Shown one piece after another: positions 1-6,717 of a DNA stretch of 45,291 nucleotides. Position numbers and translations under genes: made by a program. Position 1 is the stretch's first letter. Each line of letters begins with the position of its first letter. The stretch is from IMG/VR virus record IMGVR_UViG_3300033150_001041, positions 1 through 45,291 of that record, one strand, 5' to 3'. The notes beneath the pieces were generated by a model, which saw nothing but the letters and a program-made list of their open reading frames with translations, ran no database searches and was not told the origin of the DNA. The DNA comes from a virus.

Positions 1-83
1 ACGACATCAAGCAAATCAAGGCGGACGTGCAGGCTATCCGTATTCAGAATGCACGGATAGCCGCTAAGCTCGGCATCGAATGA
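1..83 (+). CDS. C-terminal end of a small protein, XhlA-like coiled coil (partial)
   Basis: An open frame entering from the left edge reads 26 residues, from D-I-K-Q-I-K to A-A-K-L-G-I-E, and stops at the TGA at 81-83. The alternating hydrophobic and charged pattern suits a short amphipathic helix or coiled coil, as in small XhlA-type phage lysis accessory proteins, but that is only inferred from size and position. The start lies outside the window. If the window is circular, the GAGGAGG at the right end would sit just upstream of this gene, though only a TTG or a non-standard codon would then be available as start. Confidence 0.45.
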   Translation, partial: DIKQIKADVQAIRIQNARIAAKLGIE

Positions 84-109
84 GTCGCGCCTGCGGGAGG
101 CGAGGCATA

Positions 110-1516
110 GTGGCAGATGACACAGAGAAGGACATAAACGCCCTCACGCCAGAAGAGGCCCACGCCCTGCTCAAGCCGTACTGGGGCAAGCAAGGTCTGT
201 ATCGCGAAGAACTCGGCGACTGGGGCGAGCAGCTCCTCTGGAAGGCCGCAGAGGGTAGCCCGACGAATGCCGTGCGCATAGTGGACTATTCGCCGCAGTC
301 GAAGGGCAATATCTCAGTCCGCTGGCGGAAGCTAGGCTTGCCGATTCACCGCAGGTGGGGCAACGCCGCCGAACACAACCGCGAGGAACCGGAGCAAGAG
401 GAACTCCCCGAACCCATAGACGACTTCGCTGCCCGCGCCCAGTTTCATGAACGCGAGGCTGATAGACTCCGCAAGGAACTCGATAAGTTCCGCGAGGCCT
501 ACGCCGTCCTCGCCGACATTATCCACAGCGAGGTACGACGCCTTCCCCCCGTAAAGCCGCGCTACAAGCTCCCGCGCACGAAGAGCGTTGACGAAGAGCT
601 ATGTATGCTGCATGTAGCCGATGTGCATATCGGCGAATGGGTCAGACGCGAGCAGGTGGCGGGGCTGGAAGAGTACAATAAGGACGTGTTCCTTGAGCGC
701 AAGGAACGTTTCCAGGAGGGTATCGAGAGCATTCTCAATGGGCACGTCCGCAAGACTTGGCCGGTCAAGCATTGCTTCTTGCACATGTACGGCGACATGA
801 CCACGCATGAGGCTATCTTTGAGGGGCAAGCATTTCGCATTGACCAACACCTGACCGAGCAGATTGTGTGGGGCGCTCACCAGATGGCCGACCTCGTGCG
901 CTTCCTCGCCAGCATATTCGAGACGGTGACTGTGTATGAGGTGGAGGGCAATCACGGGAAAACGAAGGGCACGACGCTCAATACCGACTGGCTGCTATAC
1001 TACATAATGAACTGCGCCTTGGAGGAGCAGGCCAACGTCACGACGAACCTATCCGACGGCCCATATCTCGGCTATTTCATTGACGACACGCTCGGCCTGC
1101 TGGACTACTCGAAGGGCGGCAAGCGTTGGAATACTGTCATCTGCCACGGCCACCAAGCGAAGCGTTACGCGGGGGTGCCATACTACGGGCTTGACCGGCT
1201 GAAGATGCGCCTTGATAGCCTCTTCGGCGTGGTGTGGGATATGATGCGAGTCGGTCACCACCACGTAGAGGGCAGGGGGCAAGGATGGGAACTTGTTCCC
1301 TCGTGGGTCGGCGCGACAGACTACAGCATAGGCATGGGCTACGCCTCGCGGCCTCGGCAACTGATGAACGGCTTCCATCCCCGCAAGGGCGAGACCTGGA
1401 AGTTCGAGATTGACCTCGCCGACAAGTTCAACATCAATGAAGTGGCTATCGAGGAAGGAAGCAACGTGCTCACGCCACACGACAGATTCGCGCAGACAAG
1501 GGAGGCCGAGGAATGA
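110..1516 (+). CDS. calcineurin-like metallophosphoesterase
   Basis: A 468-residue protein with the ordered metal-binding motifs of the calcineurin-like phosphoesterase fold: D171-x-H173, G228-D229, G280-N281-H282, H346/H348 and the G-H-H-H run at 382-385. Such enzymes cleave phosphoesters using two metal ions; the substrate is unknown here. Residues 45-90 look like a helix-turn-helix and 105-145 like a coiled coil, so the catalytic domain is the C-terminal two thirds. The GTG at 110 is chosen because GGGAGG lies 9 bases before it; an in-frame ATG at 80 lacks this. The gene overlaps the next by ATGA. Similar proteins occur in many phages, often near replication or late genes, without a settled role. 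Confidence 0.8.
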   Translation: MADDTEKDINALTPEEAHALLKPYWGKQGLYREELGDWGEQLLWKAAEGSPTNAVRIVDYSPQSKGNISVRWRKLGLPIHRRWGNAAEHNREEPEQEELPEPIDDFAARAQFHEREADRLRKELDKFREAYAVLADIIHSEVRRLPPVKPRYKLPRTKSVDEELCMLHVADVHIGEWVRREQVAGLEEYNKDVFLERKERFQEGIESILNGHVRKTWPVKHCFLHMYGDMTTHEAIFEGQAFRIDQHLTEQIVWGAHQMADLVRFLASIFETVTVYEVEGNHGKTKGTTLNTDWLLYYIMNCALEEQANVTTNLSDGPYLGYFIDDTLGLLDYSKGGKRWNTVICHGHQAKRYAGVPYYGLDRLKMRLDSLFGVVWDMMRVGHHHVEGRGQGWELVPSWVGATDYSIGMGYASRPRQLMNGFHPRKGETWKFEIDLADKFNINEVAIEEGSNVLTPHDRFAQTREAEE

Positions 1517-2085
1517 TTCCTGAGGCGCGACATTGGGGCCGTATAAGGCGTGACGGGGAGGGCCGTACAGTACGAGGCCGCACTCTTCACGGCACCAAGA
1601 ACTATGACGCCAGCCCATACTACCTGCTCCGGCAGGGCTACGAGGAATGGCTAGATGAGGGAGACTACACCTACGGTTGGGCGATGGAGAAGCTCGGCCC
1701 CGGGCCCAACGGCGAGGAGCGCATCTTCGTGAGCGGGCCGTTGGCGGGGCCCGACTGGGAAACGGTTGAGCGCAATATCATGACGGCTAATGGTGTATTT
1801 TACCGCCTCTGGAGTATGGGGCACCGGCCGTTCTGTCCGCACCGTGGCGTATGGCCGGGAGACGTGCTTGAGCAGAGCGCGGAGGAACGCAGCAAGTGGC
1901 TCGCATGGTGCATATCATTCTTACCGGTCATGCACGCGATTATGATGGTTGATGGTTGGGAGGACAGCGAGGGCGCAAGCTATGAGCACGAGGCCGCGCA
2001 AAGGCTCAAGCTGAAGGTGTACCTGTCTTTCGACGATGTGCCGGAGATAACGCGGCCGGGGCTGAGGCCGCCGAACGTGGAGTAG
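1513..2085 (+). CDS. nucleoside 2-deoxyribosyltransferase-like (DUF4406-type) protein
   Basis: A 190-residue protein starting at an ATG that overlaps the previous stop. The core has the Rossmann-like pattern I-F-V-S-G-P-L-A-G (71-79), then N-I-x-x-A, then G-H-x-P-F-C-P-H (103-110), and later D-G-W-E-D-S-x-G-A-x-x-E (147-158). This is the arrangement of the nucleoside 2-deoxyribosyltransferase and DUF4406 superfamily, which acts on nucleotides or nucleosides. Phage members are thought to salvage or modify nucleotides, but substrate and activity are unproven. About 65 N-terminal residues are outside the fold and unrecognised. A distant relative lies at 41879-42367. Confidence 0.65.
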   Translation: MIPEARHWGRIRRDGEGRTVRGRTLHGTKNYDASPYYLLRQGYEEWLDEGDYTYGWAMEKLGPGPNGEERIFVSGPLAGPDWETVERNIMTANGVFYRLWSMGHRPFCPHRGVWPGDVLEQSAEERSKWLAWCISFLPVMHAIMMVDGWEDSEGASYEHEAAQRLKLKVYLSFDDVPEITRPGLRPPNVE

Positions 2086-2093
2086 GCACGGGC

Positions 2094-2119
2094 GGTCTGG
2101 CAACAGACCATATGGTCTG
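2094..2119 (+). promoter_or_regulatory. mutually exclusive hairpins (A - A' - A arrangement)
   Basis: GGTCTG (2094-2099), GCAA, then CAGACC (2104-2109) form a 6-bp stem closed by a GNRA-type GCAA tetraloop. The same CAGACC also begins a perfect 16-bp palindrome, CAGACCATATGGTCTG (2104-2119). In RNA the middle segment could pair with either neighbour, as in attenuators; in DNA the palindrome could be a protein site. It lies 9 bp after the stop of the deoxyribosyltransferase-like gene and 86 bp before the PAPS-reductase-like gene. Confidence 0.5.
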
Positions 2120-2171
2120 GAATTAGACTGGAATTAGGCCGGAATTAGGTCAGGAATTAGGCCCGGATTAG
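2116..2171 (+). repeat. five degenerate 11-12 bp direct repeats ending GGAATTAG
   Basis: Five consecutive units at 2116-2126, 2127-2137, 2138-2148, 2149-2160 and 2161-2171 each end in GGAATTAG, with GGATTAG in the last. The spacing is about one helical turn, which would place the same bases on one DNA face. This is iteron-like and immediately follows the 16-bp palindrome. The function is unknown; a protein-binding array controlling the gene at 2205, or a replication element, are both possible. Confidence 0.6.
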
Positions 2172-2204
2172 ACAATGCGCCCGCACATATAAGCTGAATA
2201 GAGA

Positions 2205-2966
2205 ATGCAACTAACCCTAGATGGCAAGAACGCGATTGAACGGAGCATTGCGGTCATTCGCGAGTTTGAACCGCCAGAGGGATACTATCTCGCCTTCAGC
2301 GGCGGCAAGGACAGCGTAGTGCTATACGACCTAGCGGTTCGGGCCAAAGTGCGCTTCGATGCGCACTACGGTATGACTACGATTGACCCGCCCGAACTAA
2401 CACGGTTCATCAAGCACGAGTACCCATGCGTGGCTTGGGAAGTACCTCCATTGAACTTTTTCCAAATGGCGCTCATACGCGGGACGCTGCCAACACGCAA
2501 GATGCGCTGGTGTTGTCGGGCATTCAAAGAACTGGGGGGGATAGGGCGAATTGTACTAGTAGGCTTGCGCACCCAAGAAAGTGTGAGCCGGGCCAAGCGA
2601 CCCATTGTGGCAGCGTGTACGAAATCGCACAAATGGTTCGTGTCGCCCATTCGCGACTGGACATCAGCAGACGTATGGAGCTATATTCATAGCCGAGGTC
2701 TGCCCTATTGCAGCCTGTACGACGAGGGTTTTGACCGCTTGGGTTGTGTTATCTGCCCATTTCAGAGCAAGGCACAGCGCGACGCAAGCATGGTGCGATG
2801 GCCGACATTCTGGCGGCTCTTGGAGCAGACTGCCCACAAACTCTGGCATTTGCGCCCACGTATCCAAGATGACTTCGCAACGCCAGAGGACTACTGGGAC
2901 TGGTGGCTATCGGGCCAGGCAGCAAATGGGGCAAACAGTCCGCAAATGCACTTCGACATAGAATAG
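2205..2966 (+). CDS. PAPS reductase (CysH/DndC) family protein with [4Fe-4S] cysteine motif
   Basis: A 253-residue adenosine-nucleotide alpha-hydrolase-type protein. The PP-loop S-G-G-K-D-S is at 32-37 and would bind ATP, PAPS or a related nucleotide. C103-C104 and C181-x-x-C184, 76 residues apart, match the CC...CxxC iron-sulfur signature of APS reductases and their relatives. The C-terminal catalytic E-C-G-L-H motif of true reductases is absent, so sulfate reduction is unlikely; sulfur transfer to DNA, RNA or a metabolite is more plausible but unproven. Start ATG 2205 has only a weak upstream purine stretch. The gene stands alone behind a structured, repeat-rich leader. Confidence 0.8.
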   Translation: MQLTLDGKNAIERSIAVIREFEPPEGYYLAFSGGKDSVVLYDLAVRAKVRFDAHYGMTTIDPPELTRFIKHEYPCVAWEVPPLNFFQMALIRGTLPTRKMRWCCRAFKELGGIGRIVLVGLRTQESVSRAKRPIVAACTKSHKWFVSPIRDWTSADVWSYIHSRGLPYCSLYDEGFDRLGCVICPFQSKAQRDASMVRWPTFWRLLEQTAHKLWHLRPRIQDDFATPEDYWDWWLSGQAANGANSPQMHFDIE

Positions 2967-2986
2967 AGGGAGAGGAGGTCTGAGCA

Positions 2987-3277
2987 ATGCAAGCATTCTG
3001 GCTGTGGTGGGCGGCGCTTGACCCGCAGGCGCAAGCGGCCTTGATAGGTGCGGCGGCGTCAGTCGTCTTCGGCGTGGTGCGCCACTACTGGCCCGCGCTC
3101 AACCTGACGCAGGCGCGGGTGAAGCAGTATCTCGTGGCGCTGCTGGCGGGTGTGGGGGCATACGCGACGACCGGCAATCTACTAAGCGCGCTGCTGGCGA
3201 TACTGAGCGCGTTGGGTAGCTACGCTGCCTGGAAACATCAGGTCGCGGGCCGCGCCAAGCCGAAGAAAGGCGGATAA
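2987..3277 (+). CDS. holin-like small membrane protein
   Basis: A 96-residue protein with a good GAGAGGAGG site before ATG 2987. Two hydrophobic stretches, about residues 15-32 and 46-78, would span the membrane, and the C-terminus is lysine- and arginine-rich (R-A-K-P-K-K-G-G), which fits a holin with its charged tail in the cytoplasm. The name rests on size, topology and position 640 bp upstream of the cell-wall hydrolase gene, not on a recognised family motif. Other small membrane proteins at 44130-45285 are competing holin candidates. Confidence 0.55.
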   Translation: MQAFWLWWAALDPQAQAALIGAAASVVFGVVRHYWPALNLTQARVKQYLVALLAGVGAYATTGNLLSALLAILSALGSYAAWKHQVAGRAKPKKGG

Positions 3278-3488
3278 ACGCGCTCTAAGCTGGGGGGAAT
3301 CTGCGAATGAGGCAAACCCCCACGAAGACGCGGGAAATGCCGTGGTGGGGCTTGAGAGCGGCTGTACAAGGAGCGGGAGATACTAGTGAGTCAATACGTC
3401 ATCACGGGCGATAGCACGGTAGTACTAGGGCCTTGCAATGACTGACTACGCCGGAACCAAGGCAGCTTAAACTGGCAGGAGGCAGAGA
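3278..3488. other. 211-bp intergenic region between the holin-like gene and the next gene
   Basis: Runs CCCCCAC near 3316 and GTGGTGGGG near 3342 could pair into a stem with a large loop. A spaced AAGGAGCGGGAG precedes a tiny GTG frame (listed separately). No clear sigma70 promoter or T-tract terminator was found. Confidence 0.4.
3386..3445 (+). CDS. possible 19-residue peptide
   Basis: GTG at 3386 follows an AAGGAG-type site and reads M-S-Q-Y-V-I-T-G-D-S-T-V-V-L-G-P-C-N-D before TGA. It resembles no known peptide. It is listed because it has a ribosome binding site and lies in an otherwise empty stretch; it may be chance. Confidence 0.2.
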   Translation: MSQYVITGDSTVVLGPCND

Positions 3489-3905
3489 ATGAGCAATGTA
3501 TGCTTTGACGACGTGCTCACCGAACCCGAGGGCTGGTGGTGGTGCTACTTGGGGCGGCACTTCTGGCGTGTCTACCGCACCCTGTGCCGCGCCAGGGAAG
3601 CCGCCGAGGAGTGGTGGCAGCGGCGCACCATCGGCTACGCCTACGTGGAGGCGTGGAATCTGTGCGACTACCTCGCACGGTACGCCTTGCCGCGAGTGCG
3701 CCACCTGCGCGACCACCACATGTCCCATCCTAGCTCCCTTGCGCCCGAGGACTGGCAGGCCATCCTCGACGATATAGTGTACGCCCTTGAACTGAAGGTT
3801 CGTTGGGAGTCCGGCGATGCGACTGAAGAACTGCCTGATGGTGAACCGCGCTACGAGCGCGGCCTGAAACTCTTCGGCGAATGGTGGCAACATCTGTGGG
3901 ATTGA
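3489..3905 (+). CDS. hypothetical protein, tryptophan-rich
   Basis: A 138-residue protein with a strong GGCAGGAGGCAG site before ATG 3489. It is rich in tryptophan and arginine, predicted mostly helical, and soluble apart from a W-W-W-C-Y-L-G segment near residue 16. No family is recognised. It is spaced 13 bp from the hydrolase gene at 3919 and probably co-transcribed with it, so an accessory role in lysis is possible, but this rests on position only. Confidence 0.7.
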   Translation: MSNVCFDDVLTEPEGWWWCYLGRHFWRVYRTLCRAREAAEEWWQRRTIGYAYVEAWNLCDYLARYALPRVRHLRDHHMSHPSSLAPEDWQAILDDIVYALELKVRWESGDATEELPDGEPRYERGLKLFGEWWQHLWD

Positions 3906-3918
3906 GAGGAGGGACGCT

Positions 3919-4635
3919 GTGAACATCCCCGTGACGGGAACTAACGCTGATGCGGCGAACATCGCACGCGCAGCAGCCTACGCTCACGAACGCGATGGTC
4001 TCTCGCACATAAGTATCAACGGGGAGGCTTTCGACCTGATTGCGGGCGGTTGGTGCAGCAGATTCGCCCGCAAGGTTTGTGCTGCTGTCACAGGCATCGA
4101 ATGGCCGCCGTGGGCGGGACGATTTGCCGTGTGGACTGAGCGGAACCTGCACCAGCAGGACTTCGCGGTAGACGAGCCTGAGCCTGGCGATCTTGTGTGT
4201 TTCAATGCGCTGACCTACCATAAGTTCGGACGCCACGCGGTCTGGGGCTGGCCGGTGTGGAAGGTAAAGGTGAACGGTGCCGTTGGACACATCGGCGTCT
4301 TCCTCGGTGATGGCCTCTTCGCCGAAAACACTAGCAGTTCACGGGGACCCGGCACGGTCATCAGCGACCTCTCCCGCATGGCCTCCCGCATCAGCGGTTA
4401 CTACCGGCCCCTGCGGTCGGCGCGAGAGGCAAGCTTGCCCGAAACCGTGAAGGTCGTCCGGCTAGGCACGAACATGGTCACGGAGGCGCACCTGTCTGAC
4501 GGGCACTACCGCGTGACCGTACGCGACTGCGCCGACCTCACCGACTGCGAACTCGTGACAAAGCACCTGCGGGAGCAGCGGAAGCTGTACCTCTGGCCGC
4601 GAGCCTGGGGGCCGGTGCCACACTCAGACATGTAG
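3919..4635 (+). CDS. NlpC/P60 or CHAP-type cell-wall hydrolase (endolysin candidate)
   Basis: A 238-residue protein from GTG 3919, preceded by GAGAGGAGGG. The pattern W-C46-S-R-F near residue 46, P-G-D-L-V at 89-93, G-H124-I-G-V and a following E136-N137 is that of papain-like NlpC/P60 and CHAP peptidases, with C46 and H124 as likely catalytic residues. These cut peptidoglycan stem peptides or cross-bridges. Residues 165-238 form an extra C-terminal domain of unknown fold that may bind the wall. No signal peptide is visible, so export would depend on a holin. It follows the holin-like gene and fits an endolysin; a virion-associated hydrolase is the alternative. Confidence 0.65.
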   Translation: MNIPVTGTNADAANIARAAAYAHERDGLSHISINGEAFDLIAGGWCSRFARKVCAAVTGIEWPPWAGRFAVWTERNLHQQDFAVDEPEPGDLVCFNALTYHKFGRHAVWGWPVWKVKVNGAVGHIGVFLGDGLFAENTSSSRGPGTVISDLSRMASRISGYYRPLRSAREASLPETVKVVRLGTNMVTEAHLSDGHYRVTVRDCADLTDCELVTKHLREQRKLYLWPRAWGPVPHSDM

Positions 4636-4686
4636 CGCCGAATCTCACGGACGAGCCATTCTCCATTTCAGGGGAGGCCGCATATT

Positions 4687-4947
4687 ATGAGCAAGCTGCT
4701 AGCGAACATCCGCCGACTGGCAGGTAGCCGCACAAGCCGTCGCATCCAGGAGGCGTACAAGCTCCTGGCGGCGGGCAGGGCCTGTGGCTACATCGCCAGC
4801 CGCGCAGACTGGTCGCAGCACCGTATGGGTTGCGCGGAAGCCGCCCTCGGTGCATACGACCGCGCCCGCGAACAGGGCCTCGAAGAGCACGCTGCGGCGC
4901 TAGCTGCGGTACGGGCGGCCTGTCGGTTCATCGTGGAGCATCCCTGA
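4687..4947 (+). CDS. hypothetical protein, helical, alanine-rich
   Basis: An 86-residue basic protein with GGGGAGG 12 bases before ATG 4687. It is alanine- and arginine-rich and probably all helical, with two C-A/C-R pairs but no zinc motif. No family is recognised. It is the last gene of the first plus-strand unit: palindrome copy 1 begins 4 bp after its stop codon. Confidence 0.65.
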   Translation: MSKLLANIRRLAGSRTSRRIQEAYKLLAAGRACGYIASRADWSQHRMGCAEAALGAYDRAREQGLEEHAAALAAVRAACRFIVEHP

Positions 4948-4950
4948 AAT

Positions 4951-4966
4951 GTGGAACCGGTTCCAC
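4951..4966. repeat. 16-bp palindrome, copy 1 of 7
   Basis: GTGGAACCGGTTCCAC, a perfect dyad. Flanks are AAAT on the left and TATT on the right. It lies directly after the stop at 4945-4947 and separates the lysis-side unit from the winged-helix unit. Confidence 0.9.
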
Positions 4967-5089
4967 TATTAGTTTGGGGGCCGCCTAGTGGCTCGACGGA
5001 GCTAGAGCCGCCGGAGTATGCAGGGTGGGTGGGTGGACACAACTCCGGCGGGGGTGACGCCAGGCGCCCCCTGAATACTGCAAAAAGGC
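4967..5089. other. non-coding spacer with inverted repeats
   Basis: CCGCCGGAG (5008-5016) pairs with CTCCGGCGG (5043-5051), and GGGGGTG (5050-5056) pairs with CGCCCCC (5065-5071). Both stems are GC-rich but lack a following T-tract. They may end transcription of the upstream unit or insulate the promoter that follows. No gene is supported here. Confidence 0.45.
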
Positions 5090-5118
5090 TTGACTCGCTT
5101 GCTCCAGCAGGCTATACT
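5090..5118 (+). promoter_or_regulatory. sigma70-type promoter for the winged-helix genes
   Basis: TTGACT (5090-5095), a 17-bp spacer and TATACT (5113-5118). Transcription should start near 5125, giving a leader of about 130 bases before the ATG at 5258. Confidence 0.75.
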
Positions 5119-5126
5119 CCCCGCAA

Positions 5127-5231
5127 CGGTCAAGGAGTGAACCTCTTACTTTGTGTACCGACAACCGAATTGCCCACCCGAAGCGATGAGGCTCGCTCCT
5201 TGACCGGAAAGAACCTAAGCTTTGGGTGGGC
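5127..5231 (+). promoter_or_regulatory. structured 5' leader with two interleaved stems
   Basis: CGGTCAAGGAG (5127-5137) is complementary over 11 bases to 5196-5206. The 13 bases at 5172-5184 pair with 5219-5231, with one G-U. The two stems interleave, so they form either a pseudoknot or two alternative folds. The element ends 10 bases before the AAGGAGG of the gene at 5258, so control of translation or early termination is plausible. It matches no riboswitch class I recognise. Confidence 0.55.
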
Positions 5232-5257
5232 TTCATTTGTTAAGGAGGCAGACAACG

Positions 5258-5809
5258 ATGGATGATGAATACGTGGTGCGCGTGCCCTATGAATTGATAT
5301 TCGGCTTCCCCGACCTAAGTGACGAGGACAAAATAACATACATGGCTATTGCCATATCCGCAATGGGTTTCTCTATCGTCCAAGTTTCCCTCGAAGGACT
5401 TGCAGCAAAGCGATACATAGACATACAGACCGCTAGGCGGCACCTCGAAAAACTAGTGGCCGTTGGTCTCCTCATACCCCATGGGCACCCCAACGAAGAT
5501 ACTTTTGAGTATTACCTCCCATCTCGTGTATTCACGGGAGTAGAAGACAGTTGGGTCTACTTCATAGGCACAGACGACCACACCCGCATTAAGATAGGCT
5601 GTTCAACCGACCCCAAGCGACGCCGCACTCAATTGCAGTCGGGCAGGTCGAGCAGGCTGTCTATAATCGGAACTATAAGAGGGGGCGCGGTATTAGAGGC
5701 CGAAATGCACGAGAGGTTTAAGGCCCAACGGGTCAAGGGCGAGTGGTTCGCATGGGAAGGCGAACTCGCCGAGTTTGTCGCCAACAAGTTTGGAGAGAAG
5801 GGGCAATAG
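5258..5809 (+). CDS. winged-helix DNA-binding protein fused to a GIY-YIG (T5orf172/MUG113-like) domain
   Basis: A 183-residue protein. Residues 18-75 form a winged helix (L-S-D-E-D-K-I-T-Y, then R-R-H-L-E-K-L-V-A-V-G-L-L). Residues 99-175 have the GIY-YIG superfamily pattern of the T5orf172/MUG113 type: V-Y-F-I, I-K-I-G-C-S-T-D-P-K-R-R, E148 and H151, and G-E162-W-F. Such domains are nucleases or nuclease-like DNA binders. ATG 5258 is chosen because TTAAGGAGG precedes it; an in-frame ATG at 5222 does not have one. It is 1 bp overlapped with a paralogue of its own N-terminal domain. The role may be regulation, replication initiation or site-specific nicking. Confidence 0.75.
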   Translation: MDDEYVVRVPYELIFGFPDLSDEDKITYMAIAISAMGFSIVQVSLEGLAAKRYIDIQTARRHLEKLVAVGLLIPHGHPNEDTFEYYLPSRVFTGVEDSWVYFIGTDDHTRIKIGCSTDPKRRRTQLQSGRSSRLSIIGTIRGGAVLEAEMHERFKAQRVKGEWFAWEGELAEFVANKFGEKGQ

Positions 5810-6183
5810 TGTCAGAGGCCGTCCTCGACATCGTACCTGGAGACGCATTGATGGCGGCAGGATTCGTAAATCTATCAAACGCCTTCGCGTGGGGCTACCC
5901 CGAACTATCTGACGGGGATAAGATGACGTACGTTGCCCTTGCTAGGTTCACATACGGGCACGAGAGCACATTTGTCAGCCAGAAGATACTTGCCAAGGCT
6001 CGGCGAGTCTCCACAAGAACGATTCGTAGGCACCTCCGCAAGTTAGAGAAAGCAGGCCTTATCGAGGTCAAGAAGGGGAAGGGCCGCCGAACCAAGGCAG
6101 GAGGCCGAACCAATCTCTGCATCGTATATCAGACCTCAAAGGAAATGGCGATAGAGTATCTCAAGGAGTGGCGAGGATACTAA
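5809..6183 (+). CDS. winged-helix DNA-binding protein (replication initiator or regulator candidate)
   Basis: A 124-residue protein from GTG 5809, overlapping the previous TAG by one base, with GAGAAGGGG upstream. It repeats the neighbour's N-terminal domain: Y-P-E-L-S-D-G-D-K-M-T-Y-V-A-L-A, then S-T-R-T-I-R-R-H-L-R-K-L-E-K-A-G-L-I-E-V, a typical winged helix. The tail from about residue 86 is basic (K-K-G-K-G-R-R). Helix-turn-helix proteins of this kind often start phage replication or control transcription. The structured block immediately downstream (6222-6392) would suit an origin or operator bound by it. Confidence 0.7.
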   Translation: MSEAVLDIVPGDALMAAGFVNLSNAFAWGYPELSDGDKMTYVALARFTYGHESTFVSQKILAKARRVSTRTIRRHLRKLEKAGLIEVKKGKGRRTKAGGRTNLCIVYQTSKEMAIEYLKEWRGY

Positions 6184-6221
6184 CCGCCGCTTCTTCATAC
6201 CGCCGCGTCCGATACCTGTCA

Positions 6222-6273
6222 ATAGGACACAAACGTCCGAACGGTGCGGGACAACCGGACATCCGTGTCCTAT
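6222..6273. repeat. nested inverted repeat 1 of the structured block
   Basis: ATAGGACAC (6222-6230) pairs with GTGTCCTAT (6265-6273); inside, GTCCG (6235-6239) pairs with CGGAC (6256-6260). A stem with a symmetrical internal loop results. It begins 39 bp after the winged-helix gene stop. Confidence 0.65.
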
Positions 6274-6285
6274 AGAGGTACAAGT

Positions 6286-6340
6286 AGTTAACGACGTTAG
6301 GTACAAATAGAAGGCTAGACCTAGTACCTTACCGTTAACT
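6286..6340. repeat. nested inverted repeat 2 of the structured block
   Basis: AGTTAACG (6286-6293) pairs with CGTTAACT (6333-6340), and GTTAGGTAC (6296-6304) with GTACCTTAC (6324-6332). The result is a stem of about 17 bp with one mismatch and a 2-base bulge around a 19-base loop. Confidence 0.7.
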
Positions 6341-6344
6341 CTAG

Positions 6345-6392
6345 AGAGAAATCGGCCCGTCGGACAACCCAATGGGCGGGTAACCTTTCTCT
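6345..6392. repeat. nested inverted repeat 3 of the structured block
   Basis: AGAGAAA (6345-6351) pairs with TTTCTCT (6386-6392); CCCG (6356-6359) can pair with CGGG (6377-6380) inside. This is weaker than the first two. Three consecutive dyads in 171 bp suggest an origin or structured RNA. Confidence 0.5.
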
Positions 6393-6409
6393 GATTCTTG
6401 GGAGTGACC

Positions 6410-6438
6410 TTGCAACCCTACCCACGATGTGCTATGGT
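6410..6438 (+). promoter_or_regulatory. sigma70-type promoter
   Basis: TTGCAA (6410-6415), a 17-bp spacer and TATGGT (6433-6438). The transcript would begin near 6445 and run through palindrome copy 2 towards the glycosyltransferase gene. Confidence 0.55.
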
Positions 6439-6467
6439 ACGCAGTAGCGAGGGAGGCCGAGAAGACG

Positions 6468-6620
6468 ATGTGGGAGCCTCTGGCCGAAACCAACAAAGCG
6501 CGGCTTGTCCCAGCCGCCGCCTCCCTACGCCGCCGGAGGCTCCCGCCACTAATAGTGGACCCGGTTCCACTATTGGCTTGGACACAAAATGTTCACGCTG
6601 AGGCGAATAGAAGCCCGTAG
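6468..6620 (+). CDS. possible 50-residue protein, doubtful
   Basis: An ATG at 6468 follows GGGAGG by about 13 bases and reads M-W-E-P-L-A-E-T-N-K, then an arginine- and proline-rich stretch with no recognisable features. Palindrome copy 2 would lie inside the frame, which is unlike every other copy, so the frame is probably not a gene. Confidence 0.2.
   Translation: MWEPLAETNKARLVPAAASLRRRRLPPLIVDPVPLLAWTQNVHAEANRSP
6555..6570. repeat. 16-bp palindrome, copy 2 of 7 (one mismatch)
   Basis: GTGGACCCGGTTCCAC differs from the consensus at one base, so the dyad is imperfect. AATA and TATT arms flank it symmetrically. It lies between the winged-helix unit and the glycosyltransferase-methyltransferase unit. 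Confidence 0.85.
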
Positions 6621-6703
6621 AGGGTAGGGGAACATCCCCGATAGGATTAGGTCGCAAAGAGCATTCTCTTCGCAGGAAGGTGCCTTAATTCGCCGAGAAT
6701 CGG

Positions 6704-6717
6704 TATTCTGGTATTAT
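6704..6717 (+). promoter_or_regulatory. extended -10 promoter before the glycosyltransferase gene
   Basis: TGG-TATTAT, with the hexamer at 6712-6717, is an extended -10. The best -35 at 17 bp, TTCGCC (6689-6694), is poor. A second possible -10, TATTCT (6704-6709), follows TGCCTT by 17 bp and resembles the site at 20456. Transcription from either would start just before the gene. Confidence 0.4.
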
